Positions 22,103-29,262 of a DNA stretch of 39,153 bases are shown here, piece after piece. A model generated the notes under the pieces. It did not search any database and was not told the DNA's origin. It saw nothing but the letters and a program-made list of their open reading frames with translations. Origin of the DNA: Limnohabitans sp. (GTDB taxonomy: Bacteria > Pseudomonadota > Gammaproteobacteria > Burkholderiales > Burkholderiaceae_C); contig NZ_JAFEIF010000021.1 in NCBI RefSeq assembly GCF_017848645.1, positions 1-39,153 of the forward strand, in the 5' to 3' direction. Every line of letters begins with the position of its first letter. Within the stretch, counting starts at the first letter, position 1. The position numbers were made by a program, and so were the translations under genes.

Positions 22103-24601
22103 TCATTGATTAGATGAATAGAGTTCACGCTCCAGCGTTTGTAGTGCGCCCAAAAATTGGGGTCGCCCGCCAAAGCTTTTGACCAACTCGCTGGCCGAGC
22201 CCATTTGGGTGAAGGGCTGGACCCGGAAAACGTCGTTGCTTTCGATGGTGGCGATGCCTTCGTCGGCGTATTTATCGATGAGTGCATCGATCACCTTGCG
22301 GGCCACGGGGCCGTATTGGGTGAAGGCGTTGCGCTTTTTGACGCGGTTGGCCCGCTCGCGGCGGGTCAGGGCTGGCTGGTTGTAGGCCACATGCAGCAGC
22401 AGGTCGAACGGGTCGAGGTCGGTCAATCCGGTGCGGGCCACTTCTTCGGTCAGCGCATCGATCAGCACGCCTTGGCTTTCAAGTGCTTCCACCAAGGCGG
22501 CTTTGCGGTCGGCGTCGTTCCAAGCTTGCAAGAACTTGTCGAGCGAGTCGTATTGCTTGGTGAGGTTGATGCGGGTGTAGTCGCGCAGGCTTTCGGTGAT
22601 CAGCTTGCCGTCGGCGCTGAGGTATTGCACGCGCTCACGCGCCACCGCCACGGTGACCATGCCGCCAAGGACGTATTTCTTGGGTTCGGCATCAGCGCCT
22701 GTGCCGGGCGCGGTGTAGCCACCGGGTGATGCACCAAAGGGGTCATCGGGCTGAGGCGCCGCCAAAGGACCATTAGCGCCCACCGCGCCTGGCATTTCGT
22801 CTGGCGGGCTGACAGGTTCATCGCCTTTGGGCTGGTAGATCTGCACGGGTTCACCGTCAAACTTCGGGTCGGCAAAGAGTTCGGTGGCGCGTTTGAAGTC
22901 GAGGATGGTGAACCAGGTTTTGCCCAAGTCTTCGCGCAGGCGGGTGCCCCGGCCAATGATCTGCTTGAACAGGGCCATGGACTTGATGTTTTGGTCTAGC
23001 ACGATGAGCTTGCAGGTTTGCGCGTCCACCCCGGTGCTCATGAGCTTGGAGGTGGTGGCGATCACCGGGTAGGGCTTTTCCGGGTCGATGAAGTTGTCGA
23101 GCTGGCCTTTGCCTTCGGCGTTGTCGCCCGTGATTTGCACCACGTAGTGGGGTTGGTCTTTGCAAATGTCGGCATTGGCATTGGCCAGTGCTTGGCGCAT
23201 GCGGGCGGCGTGGTCAATGTCTTCGCAAAACACGATGGTCTTGGCCATGCGGTCCGTGGCCTTGAGGTATTCGGTGATCTTGGCGGCCACCACTTGGTCG
23301 CGCTGCTCCAGAACCAGTTTGCGGTTCATGTCGGTGGCGTTGTAGATGCGGTCTTCGATCAGGTGGCCGTGTTTGTCGGTCATACCCTGTGTGGGCCGCC
23401 AGCCAAAGGTGTCTTTGTCCAGGTCCACCCGCACGACTTTGTAGGGCGACAAAAAGCCGTCTTCGATGCCTTGCTTGAGGCTGTAGGTGTAGACCGGCTC
23501 GCCAAAGTATTCGGTGTTGGAGGTGTCTTGGGTTTCTTTGGGCGTGGCGGTCAGGCCCACTTGGGTGGCGCTGCCAAAGTAGGTGAGGATGTCGCGCCAA
23601 GCGGAGTCTTCGTTGGCGCTGCCCCGGTGGCACTCGTCCACCACGATCAAGTCGAAGAAGTCGGGGCTGAACTGTTTGTAGATGTTGCGCTCTTCTTCGG
23701 TGCCCGACACGGCTTGGTAGAGCGAGAGGTAAATCTCGTAGCTCTTGTCCACCAGCTTGGTGGTTTTGCTGATAGCAAGGTCGACTTCTTCGACCGTGAC
23801 CTGGCCTTGTGCGTTGACCGTCTCGATGCCTTTGGCGTTGGGGCTGAGCTTGGCCATCGCGCCTTTGAATGGCCGAAAGTCGTTGACCATGGTTTGGTCA
23901 ATCAGGATGTTGCGGTCGGCCAGAAACAGGATGCGCTTGGGTTTGGTGCTGGTGGGGTCGTTGCGCCAGGTGGATTTCCACAAGCGGTGGATGATCTGGA
24001 AAGCGGTGTAGGTTTTGCCGGTGCCTGTGGCCATGACGAGCAAGACGCGTTTTTGCCCGCCCGCAATGACTTCGACCGTGCGGTTGATGGCGGTGAACTG
24101 GTAGTAACGCGGCGGTTTGCCTGGGTAGTAGTCGTGTTCGGTCACGCTGCGCACTTGGGGCGTCCAGCCCTTCCAGGTGCAATAGCGGCTCCACAATTCT
24201 TGCGGCGAGGGGAATTCGTCAAGGCTGAGGTTTTTCTCCAGCACACCATCGGCCATCGTGGCGTCGCGGAACACAAAGCCGTCACCGTTGCTGGAGAAGC
24301 TGAAGGGCACGTCCAGCAGTTGGGCGTAGTCGATCGCCTGGGGCATGCCTGCACCCATCGATTTTGTGTTGGCCTTGGCCTCGACCACCGCCAAGGGAAT
24401 GTTGGGCTTGAAGAACAGCGCGTAGTCGGCCCTCACGGCAGTTGAGTCCATTCGTTTGCCCACTTTGCCTCTCACACTGATGCGCCCAGCACGTAGAGGG
24501 AACTCATGGAATATCTGCAATCGTTCCCACCCGGCCTGCTCAATGGCGGGCGTGATGAAACGGGCGCGGATGTCGCTCTCGGTGAGTTGTTTCTTGTCCA
24601 A
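22103..24601 (-). CDS. hsdR: Type I restriction endonuclease subunit HsdR
   Basis: An 832-residue motor/nuclease subunit. The N-terminal PD-(D/E)XK nuclease has D59 (VRADYALFF) and E74-x-K76 (AVVEAKAN). Helicase motifs follow: Walker A VMATGTGKTYTA (189-200), motif II VVDECHRG (320-327), LTATP (motif III), TIVFCEDIDHAAR and the arginine-finger motif IIGRGTRLRED. A Pro/Gly-rich linker at about 620-680 precedes the C-terminal HsdM-contacting domain. The start is TTG at 24601 (LDKKQLTESDIRARF); no ATG is available in frame between it and an upstream TAA at 24653-24655, and no Shine-Dalgarno is seen. It is the first gene of the hsd cluster. Confidence 0.93.
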   Translation of the reverse strand: MDKKQLTESDIRARFITPAIEQAGWERLQIFHEFPLRAGRISVRGKVGKRMDSTAVRADYALFFKPNIPLAVVEAKANTKSMGAGMPQAIDYAQLLDVPFSFSSNGDGFVFRDATMADGVLEKNLSLDEFPSPQELWSRYCTWKGWTPQVRSVTEHDYYPGKPPRYYQFTAINRTVEVIAGGQKRVLLVMATGTGKTYTAFQIIHRLWKSTWRNDPTSTKPKRILFLADRNILIDQTMVNDFRPFKGAMAKLSPNAKGIETVNAQGQVTVEEVDLAISKTTKLVDKSYEIYLSLYQAVSGTEEERNIYKQFSPDFFDLIVVDECHRGSANEDSAWRDILTYFGSATQVGLTATPKETQDTSNTEYFGEPVYTYSLKQGIEDGFLSPYKVVRVDLDKDTFGWRPTQGMTDKHGHLIEDRIYNATDMNRKLVLEQRDQVVAAKITEYLKATDRMAKTIVFCEDIDHAARMRQALANANADICKDQPHYVVQITGDNAEGKGQLDNFIDPEKPYPVIATTSKLMSTGVDAQTCKLIVLDQNIKSMALFKQIIGRGTRLREDLGKTWFTILDFKRATELFADPKFDGEPVQIYQPKGDEPVSPPDEMPGAVGANGPLAAPQPDDPFGASPGGYTAPGTGADAEPKKYVLGGMVTVAVARERVQYLSADGKLITESLRDYTRINLTKQYDSLDKFLQAWNDADRKAALVEALESQGVLIDALTEEVARTGLTDLDPFDLLLHVAYNQPALTRRERANRVKKRNAFTQYGPVARKVIDALIDKYADEGIATIESNDVFRVQPFTQMGSASELVKSFGGRPQFLGALQTLERELYSSNQ

Positions 24602-24631
24602 GCTGGGGCTCGTGTTGGGGAGTTGGTGGCT

Positions 24632-24659
24632 TTTATGGCGAAAAGCTATTTTTAATCAA
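24632..24659 (-). promoter_or_regulatory. Predicted sigma-70 promoter of hsdR
   Basis: On the minus strand TTGATT (24659-24654) and CATAAA (24637-24632) are 16 bp apart in an AT-rich stretch, ending 31 bp upstream of the TTG start codon. The TTGATTAAA context and the spacing are the same as in the XRE-ImmA/PIN promoter at 13209-13236. Confidence 0.5.
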
Positions 24660-24710
24660 TTTGTGGGCGTTTTGGCCCTGCCTATTCAATTGCCAGGTCG
24701 AAAGAAGCAA

Positions 24711-24745
24711 AAAAGCCGTGGTGAAACGGGTTCACCACGGCTTTT
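24711..24745 (-). terminator. Strong intrinsic terminator of the cyn operon
   Basis: A perfect 15-bp inverted repeat: 24711-24725 pairs with 24731-24745 around the loop ACGGG; the G+C-rich core is GCCGTGGTGAA/TTCACCACGGC. On the minus strand it is followed by six T residues (24714-24709), 28 bp after the cynS stop. On the plus strand it ends in four T, so it may work weakly in both directions. It separates cynS from hsdR. Confidence 0.9.
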
Positions 24746-24772
24746 GTTGGCGCCCTTGGCGGGCACGCCCGA

Positions 24773-25216
24773 TCAGTACTGCTTGTACGGCAAGAACTTG
24801 CCCGACAACACCACGTTCACGCGGTCGCCCTTGGGGTCGGGCTGGCGCACGATGTCCATGCTGAAGTCGATGGCGCTCATGATGCCGTCGCCAAACTCTT
24901 CGTGGATGAGTTCCTTGATGGTGGTACCGTAGACGCTCACGATTTCGTACCAGCGGTAGATCAGCGGGTCGGTGGGCACTTGGCTGGGCAGTGAGCCTTT
25001 GTAGGGCACGACTTGCAGCCACTTGATCTCGTCGGCGCTCAAGCCAAAGATCTTGCCAATGATTTTGGCTTGCTTGGCGTCAAAGGTCATTTGGCCCAGG
25101 CACCCGGCGGTGACCCATTCTTTGGACAGGCCGACTTTCTCGGCGACGTCGCTCCACTTGATGCCTTTGGCCACTTTGGTAGAGATGATTTTTTCGGTGA
25201 CTTCTAAACGGTTCAT
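24773..25216 (-). CDS. cynS: Cyanate hydratase (cyanase)
   Basis: 147 residues; converts cyanate and bicarbonate to ammonia and CO2 in the cytoplasm as a decamer. The catalytic triad is R88, E91 and S114 (YRWYEIVSVYG and DGIMSAIDFSMD), equal to Arg96, Glu99 and Ser122 of the E. coli enzyme. The N-terminal helical DNA-binding-like domain (WSDVAEKVGLSKEWVTAG) is complete. The start MNRLEVTEKI at 25216 is preferred over a frame from 25246 that adds ten unrelated residues. It follows the ABC ATPase gene after 48 bp and ends in front of the strong terminator, so it is the last gene of the uptake operon. Confidence 0.96.
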   Translation of the reverse strand: MNRLEVTEKIISTKVAKGIKWSDVAEKVGLSKEWVTAGCLGQMTFDAKQAKIIGKIFGLSADEIKWLQVVPYKGSLPSQVPTDPLIYRWYEIVSVYGTTIKELIHEEFGDGIMSAIDFSMDIVRQPDPKGDRVNVVLSGKFLPYKQY

Positions 25217-25264
25217 GAAAGACCTCTTGAGGGGAGTTGAAGACAAATTTGGAAAAAGAAAGAA

Positions 25265-26140
25265 TCAATGGGCTTTGGCGCGGGACACCAAAAAGTCGAC
25301 GATGTGGTTGCGCATGTCGTAATAGCCCGGCAGGTGGTGCAACTGAGCACGGGTGCGTTCGCGCGGCAGCGGGTTGACCACCACTTCGGCCAAGCCGCCG
25401 GGCACATAACTGCCACCCGACTCGTTGCCGTTGCTCATGAGCAGGATGCGGTCAGACAGCAAGATGGCTTCGTCCACGTCGTGCGTGATCATGAACACCG
25501 TCTGCTGCGTCTGGCGCACGATGGTCATCAGCTCGTCTTGGATGGTGCCGCGCGTCAGCGCATCGAGTGCACCAAAGGGCTCGTCGAGCAGCAGCATCTT
25601 GGGCTGGATCGAAAAGGCACGTGCAATGCCCACACGCTGCTTCATGCCGCCTGAGAGCTGGCTGGGTTTTTTGTCGATGGCGTGCAGCAAGCCGACCATG
25701 CCCACATGCTTTTCCACATGCAGATTGACCTGCGAGGTTTTCCATTCGGGCCACTTGGACCGTACAGCAAACGCGATGTTTTGCCGCACCGTGAGCCAAG
25801 GCATGAGGGCATGGCTTTGGAACACCACACCACGCTCCAAGCTCGGGCCTGCGATCTCGCGGCCGTCCATGAAGGCATGGCCTTCCGTGGCGGTGTCCAA
25901 GCCCGCGAGCACGTTCAAGATGGTGGTCTTGCCGCAGCCCGAGTGACCGATGATGCAGACGAACTCGCCTTTGTCGATGTTGAAAGACACGTCGGAAAAC
26001 ACCGGCTTGTCGCTTTGGTAGGCCTTGCCCAGTTTTTCTATTTTGAGGAAAGCGTTCATGGCTTGGGCCTTGGGTTGCGGGGCAAAAATTTCCTTGGGCA
26101 AAGGCGCGATCAGCTCGCGGTCGCTGGTGTCACTCCACAT
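25265..26140 (-). CDS. cynD: Nitrate/cyanate-type ABC transporter ATP-binding protein
   Basis: A 291-residue ABC ATPase of the NrtD/CynD/SsuB group. Walker A is GHSGCGKTT, the signature is QLSGGMKQRVGIARA, Walker B is MLLLDEPFGALD and the H-loop is FMITHDVDEA. Start: ATG 26140 (MWSDTSDREL) overlaps the permease gene by 11 bp and has GGTGA nearby; ATG 26059 (MNAFLKIEKLGKAY) is a good alternative since the conserved domain starts there. Because cynS follows directly, cyanate is the likely cargo, although nitrate/nitrite transporters of the same family cannot be told apart from sequence alone. Confidence 0.88.
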   Translation of the reverse strand: MWSDTSDRELIAPLPKEIFAPQPKAQAMNAFLKIEKLGKAYQSDKPVFSDVSFNIDKGEFVCIIGHSGCGKTTILNVLAGLDTATEGHAFMDGREIAGPSLERGVVFQSHALMPWLTVRQNIAFAVRSKWPEWKTSQVNLHVEKHVGMVGLLHAIDKKPSQLSGGMKQRVGIARAFSIQPKMLLLDEPFGALDALTRGTIQDELMTIVRQTQQTVFMITHDVDEAILLSDRILLMSNGNESGGSYVPGGLAEVVVNPLPRERTRAQLHHLPGYYDMRNHIVDFLVSRAKAH

Positions 26141-26996
26141 AGGTCACCGCCTTTTGCACTTGGGCAAACGCCAGGTCGAGCAACATGCCGACCACACCGA
26201 TCACCAGCACCGCAAAAATCACATTCACCAAGGACAGGTTGTTCCACTCGTTCCACACAAAGTAGCCCACGCCCGTGCCGCCCACCAGCATCTCGGCGGC
26301 CACGATCACCAGCCAGGCGATGCCCATGCTGATGCGCATGCCGGTCACGATGGTGGGCGCCGCAGCAGGCAAAATGACCAAGAAGGCTTTGCGCAGCGGT
26401 TGCACTTCCAGCGTGCTGGCCACGTTGAGCCATTCGCGTTTGACCGCGGCCACACCAAAGGCGGTGTTGATGAGCATGGGCCAGACCGAGCAGATGAAGA
26501 TGACGAAGATGCCACTAACTTCGGAGTCCTTGAGGGTGTACAGCGCCAGTGGCATCCAAGCCAGCGGGCTGATGGGTTTGAGCACCTGGATGAAAGGGTC
26601 AAACGCTTTGCGCATGAGCGGCGACATGCCGATCATGAAACCCACCGGCAGCGCCACCAACACCGCCAGGAAAAAGCCCAGCGCCACCCGACCCAGCGAA
26701 TGCCCCAGCTGGATGCCGATGCCTTTGTCGTTGGGGCCTTTGTCGTAGAACGGGTCGGCCAGGTGCCCCAGCATGGCTTTGCCCACTTCCAGGGGCGGCG
26801 GAAAACCGGTGCTTTTGACAGCGCCGGGGTCCTTGCCCATCATCTTTTGGTACTCGATCTCTTCGGCCGTCATGCCCGCTTTGGACGCGCCCGCCACCGA
26901 AGGCGCAGTGGCCGAGAGCTGCCACGCCCCCAGAAAAACCAGAAACATGAGCAGCGAGACCATGGCCGCGCGCAAATTGAGGTGCGTGGTTTTCAT
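26130..26996 (-). CDS. cynB: Nitrate/cyanate-type ABC transporter permease
   Basis: A 288-residue inner-membrane permease of the NrtB/CynB/SsuC family. Hydrophobic segments are visible at about 12-30 (MVSLLMFLVFLGAW), 105-125 (GFFLAVLVALPVGFMIG), 160-180 (SGIFVIFICSVWPMLI), 205-220, 225-245 and 255-275. The EAA-like loop reads EVQPLRKAFLVILPAAAPTI, where the ATPase docks. Between the first two membrane spans lies a periplasmic loop of about 70 residues (EEIEYQKMMGKDPGAVKSTG), larger than in classic SsuC. The ATPase gene overlaps its 3' end; the receptor gene lies 5 bp upstream. Confidence 0.9.
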   Translation of the reverse strand: MKTTHLNLRAAMVSLLMFLVFLGAWQLSATAPSVAGASKAGMTAEEIEYQKMMGKDPGAVKSTGFPPPLEVGKAMLGHLADPFYDKGPNDKGIGIQLGHSLGRVALGFFLAVLVALPVGFMIGMSPLMRKAFDPFIQVLKPISPLAWMPLALYTLKDSEVSGIFVIFICSVWPMLINTAFGVAAVKREWLNVASTLEVQPLRKAFLVILPAAAPTIVTGMRISMGIAWLVIVAAEMLVGGTGVGYFVWNEWNNLSLVNVIFAVLVIGVVGMLLDLAFAQVQKAVTYVE

Positions 26997-27001
26997 GTGC
27001 C

Positions 27002-28408
27002 TTAGCCCATCTTGTTGATCGCAAAGCTCTTGATGTAGTCCTCGGGCTTGGCCGGGTCAAACTCTTTGCCCATGATCTTGTACTTCGGGTAAGGCGTGGT
27101 GGCGGCAAAGTCGTGGCCCAGCTCTTTCATGTGCTTGCGGGCATCGGTGATCAAGAACACCTTCTCGGCGATTTGCTTGTAATTCACATCGCCCTTCACA
27201 TAACCCCAGCGCTTCATTTGCGTGAGCATCCACACCGCCATGCTCTGCCAAGGCATGGGATCAAAGTCGGCGCGGTCGGGCACGTTTTGCACCTTGCCCA
27301 GGCCGTCGGCAAACTTGCCCGTGAGCACTTGGGCGATCACGGCTTCGGGTTGGTTCAGGTACTGCGCAGGCGAGATCACTTTGGCAATCAACTCGCGGTT
27401 GCCCGGCTGGCGTGCCATTGCCGCGGCCGTGAGCACAGCGCGGTAAAGCGCCGCAAAGGTGTTGGGGTTCTTCTGGATGAATTCGGTGCTGGTGCCAAAG
27501 GCGCAGCAGGGGTGGCCGTTCCACAAGTCTTTGGTCAGCAGGTGGATGAAGCCGACTTCGTCGAACACCGCACGCTGGTTGAAGGGATCGGGTCCAAGGA
27601 AGCCATCGATGTTGCCCGAGCGCAGGTTGGCCACCATCTCGGGTGGTGGCACCACGCGAATTTGCACATCGGTGTCGGGGTTGATGCCGTTTTCGGCCAG
27701 GTAGTAACGCAGCAGGAAGTTGTGCATCGAGTAATCGAAGGGCACGGCAAACTTGAAGCCCTTCCAGTTTTTCGGGTCGCGGTTGTTCTTGTGTTTCATG
27801 GCCAGCGTGATGGCCTGGCCGTTGATGTTCTGGATGGTCGCCACGTTCATGGGCGTGGCGTTCGCACCCAGCCCCATGCTGATGGCCAGGGGCATGGGCG
27901 AGAGGAAGTGCGTGGCGTCGTATTCCTTGTTGATCATCTTGTCGCGGATCAAGGCCCAGCCTGCGGTCTTGGTCACTTCCACGTTCAAGCCCTGCTTTTG
28001 GTAGAAACCCAGCGGCTCGGCCATGATGAGCGGCGTGGCGCAGGTGATCGGGATGAAGCCGATCTTCAGGTTGGTTTTTTCCAAGGGGCCTTTGCTTTGC
28101 GCCAAGGCCTGCAAGCTGGCCACAGGCAACACGCTGGCAATGGCGGCCATGGCGGTCTTTTTGCCCACGGCGCGCAAAAACATGCGCCGCTCTTCGTCGT
28201 GCGGGAACAGCGATTTGACAAGCGTGGCCTCGATGAATTCCTGGCTGTAAGCCTCGAACTCGGCGGTCTCGGAGCGGGCACGCAACTGCAGCGCTGCCGC
28301 ATCGGCTGCCGCTTCGGCATGGTGGTCGGCAGGTGAGTGGTCGCGGCCGCAGCTGCACTTGAGCATCAGGGGCCGGTCAGCGTTGTACGGGTCAAAAAAT
28401 TCGGACAT
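27002..28408 (-). CDS. cynA: Nitrate/cyanate-type substrate-binding protein with Tat signal and Cys/His N-terminal extension
   Basis: A 468-residue member of the CmpA/NrtA family. The binding domain (about 105-468) starts LKIGFIPITCATPLIMAEPL and contains DPKNWKGFKFAVPFDYSMHN and WNGHPCCAFGTS. The export signal is unusual in position: the twin-arginine motif RRMFLRAV lies at residues 74-81, followed by the hydrophobic MAAIASVLPVASLQALAQ. It is preceded by 73 residues that begin with a Cys/His-rich block KCSCGRDHSPADHH (C18, C20, H24, H29, H30). I recall similar N-termini in Burkholderiales homologues, so it is probably not a wrong start; ATG 28408 also has GAGG upstream. It is the first gene of the cyn operon, behind a sigma-54 type promoter. 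Confidence 0.88.
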   Translation of the reverse strand: MSEFFDPYNADRPLMLKCSCGRDHSPADHHAEAAADAAALQLRARSETAEFEAYSQEFIEATLVKSLFPHDEERRMFLRAVGKKTAMAAIASVLPVASLQALAQSKGPLEKTNLKIGFIPITCATPLIMAEPLGFYQKQGLNVEVTKTAGWALIRDKMINKEYDATHFLSPMPLAISMGLGANATPMNVATIQNINGQAITLAMKHKNNRDPKNWKGFKFAVPFDYSMHNFLLRYYLAENGINPDTDVQIRVVPPPEMVANLRSGNIDGFLGPDPFNQRAVFDEVGFIHLLTKDLWNGHPCCAFGTSTEFIQKNPNTFAALYRAVLTAAAMARQPGNRELIAKVISPAQYLNQPEAVIAQVLTGKFADGLGKVQNVPDRADFDPMPWQSMAVWMLTQMKRWGYVKGDVNYKQIAEKVFLITDARKHMKELGHDFAATTPYPKYKIMGKEFDPAKPEDYIKSFAINKMG

Positions 28409-28443
28409 GGCAGCCTCACTTCGGTTGTGGATGCTCAGGTCTA

Positions 28444-28459
28444 TGCAAGCTGTGGGCCA
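28444..28459 (-). promoter_or_regulatory. Sigma-54 type (-24/-12) promoter of the cyn operon
   Basis: The minus strand reads TGGCCCACAGCTTGCA from 28459 to 28444. Against the consensus TGGCAC-N5-TTGCW only one base differs, and GG and GC stand exactly 10 bp apart. The GC (-12) lies about 36 bp before ATG 28408, leaving a leader of some 25 nt with a GAGG ribosome-binding site. This fits nitrogen control of cyanate use. Confidence 0.65.
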
Positions 28460-28524
28460 GAAAAGGCCTAAGCCGTTGCACCCAGCGCGAAGTGCTTCAT
28501 TTCGCGAGGCGCTTGTCGACGCGG

Positions 28525-28542
28525 TGTAGGGCTGGCCCTACA
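28525..28542. promoter_or_regulatory. 18-bp palindrome upstream of the cyn promoter, candidate activator site
   Basis: TGTAGGGC (28525-28532) and GCCCTACA (28535-28542) are perfect inverted copies around TG. The site is centred about 75 bp upstream of the -24 element and just after the 3' end of the response-regulator gene. It could bind the neighbouring NarL-type regulator or another activator; as an RNA hairpin it has no T-run, so termination is less likely. Confidence 0.5.
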
Positions 28543-28608
28543 AAGAGGTGGCTGAAATGGCTTTTTTGCAGGCGCGGTCTTTGAACGCGATGCGCCAAGG
28601 CATGCGCT

Positions 28609-29262
28609 TCAATGGCCCGAACCCAGGCTTTGCGCGTACAAAGCCAGCTCCACATCGTTCTTGGTGCCGGTCTTTTCCAGGATGCGTGCACGGTAAGTGC
28701 TCACGGTATTGGGCGCCAGGCTCAGCTGCGCACCAATTTCGCTCACGCTGTGGCCTTGGGTCAACAAAAGATAGACCTGATGCTCGCGGTGCGAGAGCTG
28801 TTCGATCCCGCTTTTGGTGCGGCCCTGGCCCACCAAGCTGGCCAGCGCCTCGGCTGTGGTGGGCGAGACGTGCATGCCACCTGCAGCCACGCGGCGCAGC
28901 GCAGCCATCAAGGCGTCGGTGTCGGTGCTTTTGTTCAGATAACCCGAAGCGCCCAGCTGAATGCAGCGCACCGCGTACTGCTTTTCCGGGTAGGTGCTGA
29001 GCATGAGCACAGGCAGGCCGGGCCAGTCGCGACGCAGGTTTTGCAACACGTCCAGTCCGTCCATGCCGGGCATGGCGATGTCCAGCAGCACCACGTCCAG
29101 CCCTTGCGGACCTTGCAGGGCCTGCACCGCGTCCAGCACGCCGGGGCCCGTGTCGGCTTCGGCCACCACCTGCAGACCCGGGTCGTCGGCCAGCACCATC
29201 TTCAGGCCTTCGCGCACGATCTTGTGGTCGTCGCCCAGCAGCGCGCGCACGGGGGCATTCAT
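28609..29262 (-). CDS. NarL/FixJ-family response regulator
   Basis: 217 residues. The receiver domain (1-125) has D11/D12, the phosphoacceptor D61 in VVLLDIAMPGMDG, S/T and K in LMLSTYPEK and YLNKSTD. The C-terminal LuxR-type HTH (about 150-212) reads LSHREHQVYLLLTQGHSVSE and LAPNTVSTYRARILEKTG. Its ATG overlaps the histidine-kinase stop by 4 bp, so the two proteins form a two-component system. It is followed by the cyn operon on the same strand, which is the most likely target, though NarL-type regulators seldom act with sigma-54; the exact target is not shown by the sequence. Confidence 0.93.
   Translation of the reverse strand: MNAPVRALLGDDHKIVREGLKMVLADDPGLQVVAEADTGPGVLDAVQALQGPQGLDVVLLDIAMPGMDGLDVLQNLRRDWPGLPVLMLSTYPEKQYAVRCIQLGASGYLNKSTDTDALMAALRRVAAGGMHVSPTTAEALASLVGQGRTKSGIEQLSHREHQVYLLLTQGHSVSEIGAQLSLAPNTVSTYRARILEKTGTKNDVELALYAQSLGSGH

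Noticed and set aside
11479..24745. Integrated prophage or ICE
   Set aside because: No integrase, structural phage gene, relaxase or att-like direct repeat was seen at the borders.
28476..28497. NtrC-like half-sites TTGCAC and GTGCTT upstream of the cyn operon
   Set aside because: The half-sites are 2 bp too far apart and the second is imperfect, so it is not called as an NtrC site.
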